Shown here piece by piece: positions 8,038 through 19,837 of a stretch of 64,000 nucleotides of DNA (the first letter of the stretch is position 1; the number at the start of each line of letters is the position of its first letter). Source of the stretch: JBCDCY01 sp039180875 (GTDB lineage: Bacteria > Pseudomonadota > Alphaproteobacteria > Rhodobacterales > Rhodobacteraceae); NCBI GenBank assembly GCA_039180875.1, contig JBCDCY010000001.1, forward strand, positions 868,001 to 932,000. Reading direction: 5' to 3'. The notes under the pieces are model-generated. The model had not been told where the DNA came from, did no database searches, and saw only the letters and a list, made by a program, of their open reading frames with translations. The translations under genes were made by a program, and so were the position numbers.

Positions 8038-9813
8038 ATGGATATGGTCCCCGAGGACCACACAGCCGCCCTGCTGGCGCTCTCTATCGTCGGCGGCATG
8101 TTCGTCCTGTTCTTGGCGGAGATCCTGCCGACGGAGGTCGTGGCGCTGAGCGGCGCGGCGCTTCTCGTCGCCCTCGGCGTCTTGCCGACGGCGGAGATGC
8201 TGGCGGTCTTCGCCAACCCCGCACCCTGGACCATCGGGGGGATGTTCATCCTCTCGGGCGCGTTGGTCCGCACCGGGGCGCTGAGCGCGCTCACCCGAAG
8301 TCTCGGCGGCATGGCGGAGGCGCGGCCGGCCCGGACGCTCGCCATCTTCGCCCTGCTCACCCTCGTCGCCTCGGCCTTCGTCAGCAACACGCCGGTGGTC
8401 GTCGTGCTGATCCCGCTGGCCACGCAACTGGCCCATGCCCTTGGCCTCTCGGCCTCTCGCCTGCTGATCCCGCTCAGCTACACGGCGATCCTCGGCGGCA
8501 TCTGCACGTTGATCGGCACCTCGACCAACCTTTTGGTCGACGGCGTCGCCCGGGCCCAGGGCCTCGCGCCCTTCACGCTGTTCGAGATCACGCCCCTTGG
8601 CCTGATCCTGGCGCTCTTCGGGCTGATCTATCTGCGCATCGCCGCCCCTCGGCTGCTCCGCAATCGGGACGGGATGGTGGACCTCTTGGGTGAGCGGAAG
8701 GCGATGAAGTTCTTCACCGAGATCGCGATCCCGGAGGGCTCGCCCCTGGTTGGCCAGGGTGTGATGGAGATCGACCTTTTCCGCCGCGACGGCATGCGGG
8801 TGATCGACGTGCTGCGGGGCGACGAATCCCTGCGGCGCGACTTCCCGGAGGTGACACTGGATGTGGGCGACCGGGTGGTGCTGCGCACCGCCGTCTCGGA
8901 GCTTCTGGGCCTGAAGGAGAGCCGCTCTGTCACGGTGGCTGAACAGCTCTCCTCCCGCAAATCGGTGACGGTGGAGGCGTTGATCACGCCGGGCTGCCGT
9001 CTGGTCGGCCGCTCCCTCGGTGCCCTGCGGCTGCGGCGGCGCTACGGCGTCTATCCCCTGGCCGTGCACCGGCGGAACCAGAATATCGGCCGGCAGCTCG
9101 ACGAGGTGGTGGTGCGGGTCGGCGACACCCTGCTGCTTGAGGGCGCGCCGTCCGACATCCAGCGCCTGGCCCGCGACGTCGATCTGGTGAACCTGGCCCA
9201 GCCGGAGGAGCGGCCCTATCGCCGCCGCCATGCGCCGATCGCCATCGTCACCCTGGCCGGCGTCATCGCCTTCGCCGCCTTCGGCCAGGTGCCGCTCGTC
9301 ACCTTGGCATTGCTCGGCGTGGCGATCGTGCTGGTCAGCCGTTCCATCGACAGTGACGAGGCCCTAGGCCTGGTCGACGGCCGGCTGCTGGTGCTGATTT
9401 TCTCGATGCTGGCGGTGGGCGCGGCGCTGCAGGGTTCGGGGGCGGTGGCGCTGATCGTCGGGGCGATGGCACCCTACCTGATGGATCTTTCGCCGTTCTT
9501 CCTGGTCTGGTCGATCTATCTGCTCACCTCGATCTTGACGGAGATGGTGTCGAACAACGCCGTCGCGGTGGTGGTCACGCCGGTGGCGATTGCCCTGGCG
9601 GAGACCATTGGCGTCGACCCCCGGCCCCTGGTCGTCGCCGTGATGGTGGCAGCCTCGGCGAGCTTCGCGACGCCCATCGGCTATCAGACCAACACCCTGG
9701 TCTACGGCCCGGGCGGCTACAAGTTCACCGACTTTGTGCGCATCGGCGCGCCGCTCAACCTCTCCCTCGGCCTGTTGTCGGCCGTCCTGATCCCGCTCTT
9801 CTGGCCGCTCTGA
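8038..9813 (+). CDS. SLC13-family permease with two TrkA-C domains
   Basis: A 591-residue anion/sodium-symporter-type permease. N-terminal helices carry the family signature [14 protein letters not shown] and [13 protein letters not shown] (about residues 118-170). Two soluble RCK_C/TrkA-C-like domains lie between about 220 and 385 ([20 protein letters not shown] and [20 protein letters not shown]). A second membrane half ends with [20 protein letters not shown] and [12 protein letters not shown]. Such proteins move sulfate, dicarboxylates or related anions; the substrate cannot be assigned. Follows the EamA gene by 23 bases, so it is likely in the same operon. A second member of this family is at 45 kb. 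Confidence 0.87.
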   Translation: MDMVPEDHTAALLALSIVGGMFVLFLAEILPTEVVALSGAALLVALGVLPTAEMLAVFANPAPWTIGGMFILSGALVRTGALSALTRSLGGMAEARPARTLAIFALLTLVASAFVSNTPVVVVLIPLATQLAHALGLSASRLLIPLSYTAILGGICTLIGTSTNLLVDGVARAQGLAPFTLFEITPLGLILALFGLIYLRIAAPRLLRNRDGMVDLLGERKAMKFFTEIAIPEGSPLVGQGVMEIDLFRRDGMRVIDVLRGDESLRRDFPEVTLDVGDRVVLRTAVSELLGLKESRSVTVAEQLSSRKSVTVEALITPGCRLVGRSLGALRLRRRYGVYPLAVHRRNQNIGRQLDEVVVRVGDTLLLEGAPSDIQRLARDVDLVNLAQPEERPYRRRHAPIAIVTLAGVIAFAAFGQVPLVTLALLGVAIVLVSRSIDSDEALGLVDGRLLVLIFSMLAVGAALQGSGAVALIVGAMAPYLMDLSPFFLVWSIYLLTSILTEMVSNNAVAVVVTPVAIALAETIGVDPRPLVVAVMVAASASFATPIGYQTNTLVYGPGGYKFTDFVRIGAPLNLSLGLLSAVLIPLFWPL

Positions 9814-9828
9814 GATCGCCCGCGCTGC

Positions 9829-9858
9829 TTGAAGGCCCGCGGCCCCGCGGTCTATACC
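9829..9858 (+). promoter_or_regulatory. Possible yebC promoter
   Basis: TTGAAG (9829-9834) and TATACC (9853-9858) are 18 bases apart in the 74-bp gap before yebC, placing a start site near 9865 with a short leader. Sequence match is moderate on both elements. Confidence 0.4.
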
Positions 9859-9887
9859 GCGCCACGACACCCCCGGTGGAGACTGCC

Positions 9888-10634
9888 ATGGCCGGCCATT
9901 CCAAATGGGCGAATATCCAGCATCGCAAAGGGCGCCAGGACGCCGCGCGCTCCAAGCTGTTCTCGAAGCTCTCCAAGGAGATCACCGTCGCCGCCAAGAT
10001 GGGCGACCCAGATCCGGAGAAGAACCCGCGCCTGCGCCTCGCGGTGAAGGAGGCGAAGTCGAACTCCGTGCCGAAGGACGTGATCGACCGCGCGATCAAG
10101 AAAAGCCTCGGCGGCGATGCCGAGACCTATGAGGAGATCCGCTACGAGGGTTACGGGCCTGCCGGTGTCGCCGTGATCGTCGAGGCGATGACCGACAACC
10201 GCAACCGCACCGCCTCCAACGTGCGCTCCACCTTCGCCAAGAACGGCGGCAATCTGGCGGAGACCGGGGCGGTCAGCTTCATGTTCGACCGGGTGGGCCA
10301 GGTGGTTTATGCCGCCGAGGCGGGCGATGCCGAGACCGTGCTCGAAGCTGCGATCGAGGCGGGGGCCGAGGACGTGGAAAGCGGCCCGGACGAGCACGTG
10401 ATCTGGTGCCCGGCCGGGGATCTGAACGATGTCTCGACCGTGCTGGAGACGGCGCTCGGCGAGGCGATCTCCACCCGCCTGGTCTGGAAGCCCCAGACCG
10501 GCACCGAGGTCGATGCCGAGACCGGCCGCACGCTCCTCAAGCTGATCGAGGCGCTTGAGGACGACGACGACGTGCAGACCGTCACCTCCAACTTCGAGAT
10601 GAGCGACGAGGTGATGGCGGAGCTGACGGCCTAG
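9888..10634 (+). CDS. yebC: YebC/PmpR-family regulator
   Basis: A 248-residue YebC/TACO1-family protein starting with the invariant [15 protein letters not shown]. It contains the usual [22 protein letters not shown] and GAVSFMFDR motifs and an acidic C-terminal third. Family members act as DNA-binding regulators or as translation factors relieving stalls at proline-rich stretches; which applies here is unknown. The ATG at 9888 is preceded by GGTGGAG. Its stop codon TAG lies in the left edge (CTAG) of the 119-bp repeat. Confidence 0.95.
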   Translation: MAGHSKWANIQHRKGRQDAARSKLFSKLSKEITVAAKMGDPDPEKNPRLRLAVKEAKSNSVPKDVIDRAIKKSLGGDAETYEEIRYEGYGPAGVAVIVEAMTDNRNRTASNVRSTFAKNGGNLAETGAVSFMFDRVGQVVYAAEAGDAETVLEAAIEAGAEDVESGPDEHVIWCPAGDLNDVSTVLETALGEAISTRLVWKPQTGTEVDAETGRTLLKLIEALEDDDDVQTVTSNFEMSDEVMAELTA

Positions 10635-10749
10635 GACGGATCTCGATCTGACTGAGTCAGTCAGGTCGAGATCCAAGAGGAGCAAATCGTTCAGGTCGTT
10701 GCGCTTTCCCTTCAGACTGGATCACCAGTCTAAACGGAAAGCGCTTTAG
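10631..10749 (+). repeat. 119-bp double-hairpin repeat, copy 1
   Basis: Matches a second copy at 63277-63395 without gaps; by hand I count 104 of 119 identical bases. It contains two stem-loops. The first has arms GGATCTCGAtCTGACTGA and its near-complement ending GAGATCC (about 10639-10674). The second has arms GCGCTTTCC...AGACTGG and CCAGTCT...GGAAAGCGC (about 10701-10744). Both ends are CTAG-like. It lies between convergent genes: the left edge holds the yebC stop and the right edge holds the stop of the DUF899 gene. Could act as a bidirectional transcription terminator or be a small non-autonomous mobile element. Confidence 0.85.
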
Positions 10750-11429
10750 CTGGCGGTACCCGGCGCCAGGCTCGGATACCAGTCCGTCCCGCGCCCCTCG
10801 GGCGTCAGATCGAACAGGTTCCAAAGCGGCCAGATCGCATCGACATGGCGGGGCTGGCTGCGCCAATCCGGGACATCGGCGTCCAACAGCTCCGAGGCCC
10901 AGAAGTGGCGCACGCCATCGGCCGTCCGGCGCCAGACGTGCATCATCGGCAATTGCCCACCGTCCGCGGTCTCCGCCCCATAGTCGCGGTTATAGCTGTT
11001 GCCGGCGGAGGAGAGCAGGCGGAGCGACTGCCAGCCGCGCTCTGCCGCTAGGGCGCGGAGCGCGGCGGTGTCGGCCTTCGCCACCACGGCCAGCGCGGCG
11101 CGCCCGGCGATCTGGGCGGCGTTCCGGTCGAGGCTATCCAGCATCGAGACACACATGGCACAGGGCGCGGTCTGGGCGCCGCCATACATCAGGTTGTAGA
11201 GCACCAGGGTGTCGTGCGCACCGAAAAGGGCGCTCAGCCGGACCTCCGCATCGGTTGCGGCGTCGGCGAAGCGGTAGTCCTCCTTCGCCGCGCCGCCGTC
11301 GGGCAGCTGGCGGCGGAGCTCGGCCACCTCCTCGATGGAGCGGCGGAGCGCGGCTTCCTTCTCCAGGAGCGTTGCCCGCGCCGTGCGATAGTCGGCCGGT
11401 TCGTTGGGCCAGCGGGTCTCAGGGGCCAT
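10746..11429 (-). CDS. DUF899-family thioredoxin-like protein
   Basis: A 227-residue DUF899 protein with a thioredoxin-like fold. An N-terminal coiled-coil helix (LLEKEAALRRSIEEVAELRRQLP) is followed by LSALFGAHDTLVLYNLMYGG, the putative redox-like motif CAMC (about residue 90), and SYNRDYGAE. Biochemical function of the family is not established. Its TAA stop (10746-10748) is formed inside the end of the 119-bp repeat, which shows that the repeat defines the C-terminus. Start ATG at 11427-11429 has GGAGGACC just upstream. Confidence 0.82.
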   Translation of the reverse strand: MAPETRWPNEPADYRTARATLLEKEAALRRSIEEVAELRRQLPDGGAAKEDYRFADAATDAEVRLSALFGAHDTLVLYNLMYGGAQTAPCAMCVSMLDSLDRNAAQIAGRAALAVVAKADTAALRALAAERGWQSLRLLSSAGNSYNRDYGAETADGGQLPMMHVWRRTADGVRHFWASELLDADVPDWRSQPRHVDAIWPLWNLFDLTPEGRGTDWYPSLAPGTAS

Positions 11430-11629
11430 GACGGGTCCTCCGTCCTGATTTGCAACCTCACTCTAGGCCGAGACCGGGCTGCTTGGACAGAGCTCAGCAA
11501 GATCGGGGGCGCTGCCCCCTTCGGCCTTCGGCCGTTCTCCTGGGCTTACGCGGCGCCACTGGCGCCACGGTCCCCTCCGAACCCCCGGGATACTTGAGCC
11601 AATGCGAAGGAGAGAAGGTTTCTGCGCCG

Positions 11630-11652
11630 TGGCCAAAATATCCCCGCCGGAG
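11630..11652 (-). repeat. Rhodobacterial-type 3' intergenic motif
   Basis: Read on the minus strand this is a 23-base motif with core GGGGATATTTTGG. It differs at two positions from another copy at 36829-36851. A weaker plus-strand relative lies at 11575-11610 (CCCGGGATACTTGAGCC). Such motifs are frequent between genes of Rhodobacterales. The surrounding 254-bp gap (11430-11683) also holds GGGGGCGCTGCCCCC, a perfect palindrome. I see no gene in the gap. Confidence 0.55.
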
Positions 11653-11683
11653 GCATTCTTTTCCTACCTTCGGCGGCCGCCGG

Positions 11684-12187
11684 CTAAGCGGCCGGCATCA
11701 GGAAGAGGTCCGTCGGCCCCGGCTTGGCGCCCGCTGCCGTCAGCATGGCGTGGGCCTGGCCGCGGTGGTGGGTCTGGTGGTTGAAGAAATGGGTGACGAG
11801 GGTGGCGAGGGGAAAGGACATCTCCCGCCCCGCGGCGCCGGAGAACCAGGTGAGGTCGCGCGTGAGCGCCTCCATCGTCAGCGCCTCGGCCCACGCCTCA
11901 ATCGCCAGATCGGTCGCGATCCGATCGGCTTTCCAGGCGGCCCAGTCGGGTGCCTCCCCGACCGACTCCGGGATCGAGCCGGTATTGGGCTTCGGCGTGC
12001 CGGCAAAGCGGCTCATCCACAGCCGATCGCCCCAAAGCAGATGGTTGAGCGTTCCGGCGATCGAGCCGAAGAAGGCGCCGCGCGCCATCTGCCGCGCCGC
12101 CTCGTCCAATGTGTCGCCGGCCGCGGCCAGGCTCTCGTTCTGCCAGCGATTGTAGCGGGCCATCAGCCGGGCGTGGTCGGGGCTCAT
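11684..12187 (-). CDS. DinB-family metal-dependent protein
   Basis: A 167-residue four-helix-bundle protein of the DinB/YfiT superfamily. The likely metal triad is His49 (TLNHLLWGD), His137 and His141 (FFNHQTHHRGQAH). Family members include thiol S-transferases and proteins of unknown role; nothing here points to a specific substrate. The gene is 4 bases downstream of the CoxG-like gene on the same strand (its start is at 12187, that stop at 12192), so the two are probably co-transcribed. Confidence 0.86.
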   Translation of the reverse strand: MSPDHARLMARYNRWQNESLAAAGDTLDEAARQMARGAFFGSIAGTLNHLLWGDRLWMSRFAGTPKPNTGSIPESVGEAPDWAAWKADRIATDLAIEAWAEALTMEALTRDLTWFSGAAGREMSFPLATLVTHFFNHQTHHRGQAHAMLTAAGAKPGPTDLFLMPAA

Positions 12188-12191
12188 CGCC

Positions 12192-12713
12192 TCAGCTTCC
12201 GGTCAGACGCTTGAACCAGCCCTTCTTCTCGGCCACTTCGGCGACCTCCTCGGGCACCTCGTCGTCCTCCGCCGGGCCCTCGACCACGGTCTTGAAGCGC
12301 TCGAAGAACTGGTCGGTCATCTTCTTGGCGAAGCCGTCGATCAGGCGGGAGCCGAGCTGGGCGAGCTTACCGCCCACCTTGGCCTCGACCTCGTAGGTGA
12401 GCTCCGTCCCCTCCGCCGCCTCGGCCAATGCCACGTTGGCGCCGCCCTTGGCGAAGCCCGCCGCACCGCCCTTGCCCTCGCCCGAGATCGTGTAGCTTTC
12501 GCCCTCGACCACGTTGGAGAGGGTGACGGCGCCCTTGAACGTCGCCTTCACCGGGCCGACCTTCTGCACCACGGTGGCGGCGAAGCCTTCGTCCGGCGAG
12601 CCGGTCATCTCCTGACAGCCGGGAATGCAGGCCTTCAGCACCTCCGGATCGTTCAGCGCCGCCCAGACCGTCGCGCGATCGGCCGCGATGGTGCGCGATC
12701 CCGTCATCTCCAT
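12192..12713 (-). CDS. CoxG-like SRPBCC protein
   Basis: A 173-residue protein of the CO-dehydrogenase subunit G family (SRPBCC fold): VWAALNDPEVLKACIPGCQ, then KVGPVKATFKGAV, then KVGGKLAQLGSRLIDG, and an acidic linker with a lysine-rich end (EKKGWFKRLTGS). In carboxydotrophs CoxG recruits CO dehydrogenase to the membrane, but many CoxG-like genes are unrelated to CO. Here it is some 27 kb from the coxSLM-like cluster. Three in-frame ATGs exist; I chose 12713 because AAGGGAG is 7 bases upstream and homologues start MEMTG. Confidence 0.82.
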   Translation of the reverse strand: MEMTGSRTIAADRATVWAALNDPEVLKACIPGCQEMTGSPDEGFAATVVQKVGPVKATFKGAVTLSNVVEGESYTISGEGKGGAAGFAKGGANVALAEAAEGTELTYEVEAKVGGKLAQLGSRLIDGFAKKMTDQFFERFKTVVEGPAEDDEVPEEVAEVAEKKGWFKRLTGS

Positions 12714-12827
12714 GGCCATGCTCCCTTGCCGGTACCGTCCCGAGATGTAGCAAGACCCTCGGCATCGCGGAAGGGCGGGGCGCAGCTTCCGCTTGGCGCC
12801 GCGCCCGGGGGCCTGTAACGAAGGGGC

Positions 12828-13805
12828 ATGGCCCCGCTCTTTTCCCGCCAAGACCTTGAGGATGCAGCCTCCCTCGTCCATCGGCAGATGCCGCCGACGC
12901 CGCAATATGCCTGGCCGCTGCTGGCCCGGCGGGCGGGTTGCACGGTCTGGCTGAAGCACGAGAACCACACGCCGACCGGGGCCTTCAAGGTGCGGGGCGG
13001 CATCGTCTATGTCGACGACCTGGCCCGGGCCGCGCCCGACGCCCATCTGGTCACCGCCACCCGGGGCAATCACGGCCAGTCCCTGCCCTTCGCCGCCCGG
13101 CCCCACGGGATCGCCGTGACCGTCTACGCGCCCATCGGCAACAGCGCCGAGAAGAACCGGGCGATGGAGGCCTGGGGCGCCCATCTGATCCTGCACGGCA
13201 AGGACTTCGACAGCGCCCGGCAGGAGGCGGAGCGGGTGGCCGCGGCCGACAGCGCGCACCTCGTCCCCTCCTTCCATCCATTGCTGGTGCGCGGGGTCGC
13301 GACCTATGCGCTGGAGCTGTTCACCGGCGTGCCTGATCTCGACGTCGTCTACGTGCCGATCGGCATGGGCTCCGGCATCTCGGGGCTGATCACCGTGCGC
13401 GATCTTCTGGGCCTGAAGACGGAGATCGTCGGCGTCGTCAGCAGCGCGGCCGACGCCTATGCCCGCTCGCTCGAGGAAGGCCGGGTGGTGACGACGGAGA
13501 GCGCCAGCACCTTCGCCGACGGCATGGCCTGCCGGGTGCCGGATGAGGCGGCGTTGGAGGTCGTGCGGGCCGGGGCGGCCCGGGTCCTGCGCGTCACCGA
13601 CGATGAGGTCGCGGCCGCCGTCCGCGCGATCTACGAGGACACCCACAACGTGGCGGAGGGGGCGGGCGCCGCCGCCTTCGCCGGACTGATGCAGGAGCGT
13701 GACCGGCTGGCCGGGCGCCAAGCGGCCGCCATCCTGTGCGGCGGCAACATCGACGCCGACTGGTTCGCCGCCATCCTGCGGGGCGAGACCCCGCACCCCC
13801 GCTGA
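12828..13805 (+). CDS. Threonine dehydratase-like PLP enzyme
   Basis: A 325-residue fold-type II PLP enzyme. The Schiff-base lysine is K54 in [12 protein letters not shown]. The substrate Asn motif is [14 protein letters not shown], and a glycine-rich phosphate loop occurs near [11 protein letters not shown]. It lacks the C-terminal ACT regulatory domain of biosynthetic IlvA, so it is catabolic-type, or an ectoine-utilisation or serine/threonine dehydratase paralogue. Threonine breakdown to 2-oxobutyrate leads to propionyl-CoA, so its position directly before pccB is suggestive, though this link is inference. Confidence 0.82.
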   Translation: MAPLFSRQDLEDAASLVHRQMPPTPQYAWPLLARRAGCTVWLKHENHTPTGAFKVRGGIVYVDDLARAAPDAHLVTATRGNHGQSLPFAARPHGIAVTVYAPIGNSAEKNRAMEAWGAHLILHGKDFDSARQEAERVAAADSAHLVPSFHPLLVRGVATYALELFTGVPDLDVVYVPIGMGSGISGLITVRDLLGLKTEIVGVVSSAADAYARSLEEGRVVTTESASTFADGMACRVPDEAALEVVRAGAARVLRVTDDEVAAAVRAIYEDTHNVAEGAGAAAFAGLMQERDRLAGRQAAAILCGGNIDADWFAAILRGETPHPR

Positions 13806-13849
13806 TCGAGGCGCCGGACAAGCGCAGCCAGCCGAACGAGAGGACCGCG

Positions 13850-15382
13850 ATGAAAGACGTGCTCGACGAGTTGGAGGCGCGCCGCGCCCAGGCCCGCCTC
13901 GGCGGCGGCGCGAAGCGGATCGAGGCGCAGCACGCCAAGGGCAAGCTGACGGCGCGCGAGCGGATCGAGCTGTTGCTCGACGAGAGCTCGTTTGAAGAGT
14001 TCGACATGTTCGTCGCCCACCGCTGCACCGATTTCGGCATGGAGAAGAACCATTTCCCGGGCGACGGGGTGATCACCGGCTGGGGCACGATCAACGGCCG
14101 CCAGGTCTACGTCTTCTCCCAGGATTTCACCGTCTTCGGCGGCTCGCTGTCGGAGACCCATGCCCAGAAGATCTGCAAGGTCATGGACATGGCGATGCGC
14201 AACGGCGCGCCGATCATTGGCCTGAACGATTCAGGTGGCGCCCGGATCCAGGAGGGCGTGGCGAGCCTCGCCGGCTACGCCGAGGTCTTTCAGCGCAACA
14301 TCATGGCCTCGGGCGTGATCCCCCAGATCTCCGTCATCATGGGCCCCTGCGCCGGGGGTGCGGTCTATTCGCCGGCGATGACCGACTTCATCTTCATGGT
14401 GCGGGACAGCTCCTACATGTTCGTCACCGGGCCCGACGTGGTGAAGACCGTGACGAACGAGCAGGTGACGGCGGAGGAGTTGGGCGGCGCCGGCACCCAC
14501 ACCACCAAATCCTCCGTCGCCGATGGCGCGTTCGAGAACGATGTGGAGGCGCTCGCCGAGGTCCGCCGCTTCGTCGACTTCCTGCCCCTCTCGAACCGGG
14601 AGAAGCCGCCCGTCCGCCCGGTCTTCGACCAGCCCGACCGGGTGGAGATGAGCCTCGACACCCTGGTGCCGGACAACCCAAACCAGCCCTACGACATGCA
14701 CGAGCTCATCCTGAAGACGGCGGATGAGGGCGATTTCTTCGAGGTGCAGGCCGATTTCGCCAAGAACATCCTGACCGGCTTCATCCGATTGGAGGGGGCG
14801 ACGGTCGGCGTGGTGGCGAACCAGCCGATGGTGCTGGCGGGCTGCCTCGACATCAACTCGGCGCGCAAGGCCGCGCGGTTCGTGCGCTTCTGCGATGCCT
14901 TCTCGATCCCGCTGCTGACCTTCGTCGATGTGCCGGGCTTCCTGCCCGGAACGGCTCAGGAATATGGCGGCATCATCAAGCACGGGGCGAAGCTACTGTT
15001 CGCCTATGGCGAGGCGACGGTGCCCAAGGTGACCGTCATCACCCGCAAGGCTTATGGCGGGGCCTATGACGTCATGTCGTCGAAGCATCTGCGCGGTGAC
15101 ATCAACTACGCTTGGCCGACGGCCGAGATCGCGGTGATGGGTGCGAAGGGCGCGACAGAGATCCTCTACCGCTCCGAGTTGGGCGACGCGGAAAAGATCG
15201 CGGCGCGGGCCAAGGATTACGAGGACCGCTTCGCCAATCCCTTCGTCGCGGCCGAGCGGGGCTTCATCGACGAGGTCATCATGCCCCACTCCACCCGCCG
15301 CCGGGTCACCCGTGCCTTCGCCGCACTGCGCGGCAAGCAGCTGGAGAACCCCTGGAAGAAGCACGACAACATTCCGCTTTGA
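13850..15382 (+). CDS. pccB: Propionyl-CoA carboxylase beta chain
   Basis: A 510-residue carboxyltransferase. N-terminal and C-terminal crotonase-type halves are visible, with [62 protein letters not shown] and [11 protein letters not shown]. It transfers the carboxyl group from biotin on PccA to propionyl-CoA, giving (S)-methylmalonyl-CoA. The ATG at 13850 follows GAGAGGA and gives the canonical [12 protein letters not shown] start. pccA lies 1.7 kb downstream on the same strand, separated by a cupin and three small proteins, an order typical of rhodobacteria. Confidence 0.96.
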   Translation: MKDVLDELEARRAQARLGGGAKRIEAQHAKGKLTARERIELLLDESSFEEFDMFVAHRCTDFGMEKNHFPGDGVITGWGTINGRQVYVFSQDFTVFGGSLSETHAQKICKVMDMAMRNGAPIIGLNDSGGARIQEGVASLAGYAEVFQRNIMASGVIPQISVIMGPCAGGAVYSPAMTDFIFMVRDSSYMFVTGPDVVKTVTNEQVTAEELGGAGTHTTKSSVADGAFENDVEALAEVRRFVDFLPLSNREKPPVRPVFDQPDRVEMSLDTLVPDNPNQPYDMHELILKTADEGDFFEVQADFAKNILTGFIRLEGATVGVVANQPMVLAGCLDINSARKAARFVRFCDAFSIPLLTFVDVPGFLPGTAQEYGGIIKHGAKLLFAYGEATVPKVTVITRKAYGGAYDVMSSKHLRGDINYAWPTAEIAVMGAKGATEILYRSELGDAEKIAARAKDYEDRFANPFVAAERGFIDEVIMPHSTRRRVTRAFAALRGKQLENPWKKHDNIPL

Positions 15383-15430
15383 GCGACGGCCCGGCTTGGG
15401 GGTCTCGCGCATCGGCGGGGGAGAGGACCG

Positions 15431-15820
15431 ATGACCGGCACGGACAAGAAACAAGCCTTCACGATCCGCCACGCCGATGACGGGCCGTTCCAGGGCGCGG
15501 GGTTGCGGGCGTTCTTCGAGTATCGCGACCTCGGCATCGCCGAGGCGACCGGCGGGGACTTCGGCGCTCACGTGATCCGGGCCGTGCCGGGGGAGGAGAG
15601 CCCGGGCGCCTGGCACAGCCACGATCTCGGCTTCCAGATGGTCTACGTCCTGAAGGGCTGGGTGGTCTTCGAGTACGAGGGGGAGGGGGAGCATCTGCTG
15701 CGCGCCGGCTCCTCCGTCCTGCAGCCGCCCGGCATCCGGCACCGCGAGGTGCGCCATTCCGACGACATGGAACTCTTGGAAATCACCGCGCCTGCGGCAT
15801 TCGAGACACACGATCGGTAA
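15431..15820 (+). CDS. Cupin-domain protein
   Basis: A 129-residue single cupin. Motif 1 is around GAWHSHDLGFQMVYVLKGWV and motif 2 near LLRAGSSVLQPPGIRH, with His ligands for a metal. No enzyme function can be given. It sits 48 bases after pccB and is probably co-transcribed with it. The ATG at 15431 is preceded by GGGGGAGAGG. Confidence 0.83.
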   Translation: MTGTDKKQAFTIRHADDGPFQGAGLRAFFEYRDLGIAEATGGDFGAHVIRAVPGEESPGAWHSHDLGFQMVYVLKGWVVFEYEGEGEHLLRAGSSVLQPPGIRHREVRHSDDMELLEITAPAAFETHDR

Positions 15821-15964
15821 CGCTTGCGTGGGATCGGGGGCGATCCGCCGATCCTACGGCATAGTTTAGCAAGGATTTGCCGAGTCGCTGACCCAGCGGC
15901 AATGTCCGTATTGCGAACGCTGCGAGGCATCTCCATGTACTTTCCGCAACAACCGAGGTGTATC

Positions 15965-16198
15965 ATGCAAAAAGTACTCAACCTTTCGGTGATCGGCGTT
16001 GCACTTTTCGCGCTCGTGGCGTGCAGCGCTTCCCCCGGGCGTCGGGCCGTCGAAGGCGGGGCGCTGGGCGCGGCTGTCGGCACGGCCGGTGCTGCGATCG
16101 CCGGCGGCTCTCTCGCCACCGGGGCCATCGTGGGTGGCGCGGTCGGCGCGGCGACCGGCGTGCTGACGGACCAGGATCAGATCGACCTCGACGACTGA
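15965..16198 (+). CDS. Small glycine-zipper lipoprotein
   Basis: A 77-residue lipoprotein. The signal is LSVIGVALFALVAC with lipidated Cys20, followed by a glycine-rich membrane-spanning repeat (GGALGAAVGTAGAAIAGG and GAIVGGAVGAATG) and an acidic end (DQIDLDD). The glycine zipper resembles small outer-membrane lipoproteins of the OsmB / SlyB type. Start ATG 15965 is preceded by GAGGTG. The frame is open further upstream but the added residues are not signal-like. Confidence 0.75.
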   Translation: MQKVLNLSVIGVALFALVACSASPGRRAVEGGALGAAVGTAGAAIAGGSLATGAIVGGAVGAATGVLTDQDQIDLDD

Positions 16199-16291
16199 GG
16201 ATCGTTGTTGAAGCGGGCGTGATGGCGCGGATCCTTCGCTTCGTCACGCCGAAATTATCGAACAAGAGAGTTGAGGCAAGAGAGCTAGGGA

Positions 16292-16534
16292 ATGCGACGT
16301 CCACAGCCACTCGTTCTTTTTGTATTGCGCAACGCCCTTGGCGGGATCATCGCCGGCTGGGCCTTCGCCATTGCCCTGATTTGGGGCGACGTGGCCGGGG
16401 TCGGATCATTGCTGGCGCAGATGGACAGCGCCGGTATGTCGATCGCCGCGATCTTCGCGATTTTCGGTGTCACCTTCGGCTCCGCTGCGCTTGGCATCGC
16501 GCTGATGACCTTGGGTCGGCCGCGCGAGGACTGA
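16292..16534 (+). CDS. Small two-helix membrane protein
   Basis: An 80-residue protein with two hydrophobic segments (about 8-32 and 48-72) and charged ends (MRRPQP and RPRED). No recognised domain; function unknown. The ATG is preceded by AGCTAGGG. It lies between the lipoprotein and the next secreted protein in the pccB-pccA interval and recurs there in rhodobacteria as far as I recall. Confidence 0.65.
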   Translation: MRRPQPLVLFVLRNALGGIIAGWAFAIALIWGDVAGVGSLLAQMDSAGMSIAAIFAIFGVTFGSAALGIALMTLGRPRED

Positions 16535-16636
16535 GCGTAGCCCGCTCCACCGGAGCGGTCGGCTAACACTTCCTTAATTTGGTCGCGCGCCTGTCGGACA
16601 CTCCTCCCACGCATATCGCGTGGATGGAGGGGTCCG

Positions 16637-17026
16637 ATGAAATCCACAGTCCTGGCAGGGTTCGCCCTGCTGTTCGCATCCGTCGCCGGCGCGGCGGAGC
16701 TGCCGGCGGACATCGCGCTTGCCAACGGCAGTACGCTCACGCTCCGCACCGCCACGATCTGGCAGGAGGATCTGGGGCGCCGGGTGATCCTGAGCGTGCA
16801 GGCCGACCGGCCTGAGCCGGCGGCGGGGCGTTCCAGGCAGGAGGCCGATCTGCGCGCGCTCTGCGCCCAGCTCGCCGAAGTCTATCCCTATCTCGAGGCG
16901 CCGCCGGGCCGCACGCCCACCCATCTGGAGCTGTTGTTCCGCGATCCGTCCCGCAGCTTCACCGTGCGCGGCGTGGACGCGGGCGGCCTGCGTATCGACA
17001 TTCGCAGATCACGGTGCGACAGGTAG
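16637..17026 (+). CDS. Secreted protein of unknown function (DUF6497-like)
   Basis: A 129-residue protein with a signal peptide (MKSTVLAGFALLFASVAGAA) and a compact mature domain containing LRALCAQLAEVYPYL and RSFTVRGVDAGGLRIDI, ending in a Cys. It resembles an uncharacterised rhodobacterial periplasmic family often found just before pccA (perhaps DUF6497, from memory). No activity is known. The ATG at 16637 follows GGAGGGG. pccA starts 25 bases downstream. Confidence 0.68.
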   Translation: MKSTVLAGFALLFASVAGAAELPADIALANGSTLTLRTATIWQEDLGRRVILSVQADRPEPAAGRSRQEADLRALCAQLAEVYPYLEAPPGRTPTHLELLFRDPSRSFTVRGVDAGGLRIDIRRSRCDR

Positions 17027-17051
17027 CCCACGTCGCGGAGCGGGGGCTGCC

Positions 17052-19160
<2,109 letters not shown>

Positions 19161-19174
19161 GCGCTCCTCGCCGC

Positions 19175-19837
19175 CTAGGGCAGGCGTTCGGCCGGGCTGT
19201 CGAGGCCCGTGTTGAGGCCCGGCGCCTCACCGCCATCCTCGTTCCAGCACTTCACCACCCAATCGGCCAGATGGGCGAAGGCCGCCGCAGTCACCGCTCC
19301 GCCGAGCCCAGCGAGGTAGAGCAGCCCGAAGAAGCTGATGAGCGGCGCCCAGTCCATCGCCTTCACCGCCTGGGACGCCCCTAGGATCAGGGCCGAAGAC
19401 CAGCCCGCCGCCGAGAGGCCGGAGAACACCGCAAGCCGCAGCTTCGCACCAAAACCCAGATCGAGCAGCCGCCGCCCCACCGCCGCCTCGAGCACCGGCA
19501 TCACGTGGCGCCGCACGGCGAGCGCCGTCAGCATGAGGACCGAGACCACCATCAGCTTGATCCAGAGCTTGGGTGAGAATTCGGCAATCACGCCGCCGGT
19601 GCGAAGATAGACCAGCACGACGCCCGTCACCCAGGCGCCCACCAGCGCCGCCATCAGCAGGCCATGCACATGCTCGATCTGCGCCAGCCGCGGGGCGCTG
19701 AGCGGTGCATTGAGGCTCCGCAGCGTCCCCGCATGGGTCGCCACCACGCAGCCGATGCCCATCGCCATGAAGAAAAGATGCCCGATACGCACGATATCGG
19801 TCAGCAGCGCCATCGCGCCTGACCCGTCGGCAATCAT
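19175..19837 (-). CDS. Integral membrane protein of unknown function
   Basis: A 220-residue protein with about five transmembrane helices (near 12-30, 55-75, 92-108, 135-155 and 165-190) and a polar C-terminal tail. A conserved-looking RIGHLFFMAMGIG and histidines in the first and second helices (THAG, EHVHGLL) could bind haem or metal, but I recognise no family with confidence. The start at 19837 has AGAGGGG upstream; a second ATG at 19813 is possible. It is convergent with pccA, 14 bases away. Confidence 0.6.
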   Translation of the reverse strand: MIADGSGAMALLTDIVRIGHLFFMAMGIGCVVATHAGTLRSLNAPLSAPRLAQIEHVHGLLMAALVGAWVTGVVLVYLRTGGVIAEFSPKLWIKLMVVSVLMLTALAVRRHVMPVLEAAVGRRLLDLGFGAKLRLAVFSGLSAAGWSSALILGASQAVKAMDWAPLISFFGLLYLAGLGGAVTAAAFAHLADWVVKCWNEDGGEAPGLNTGLDSPAERLP

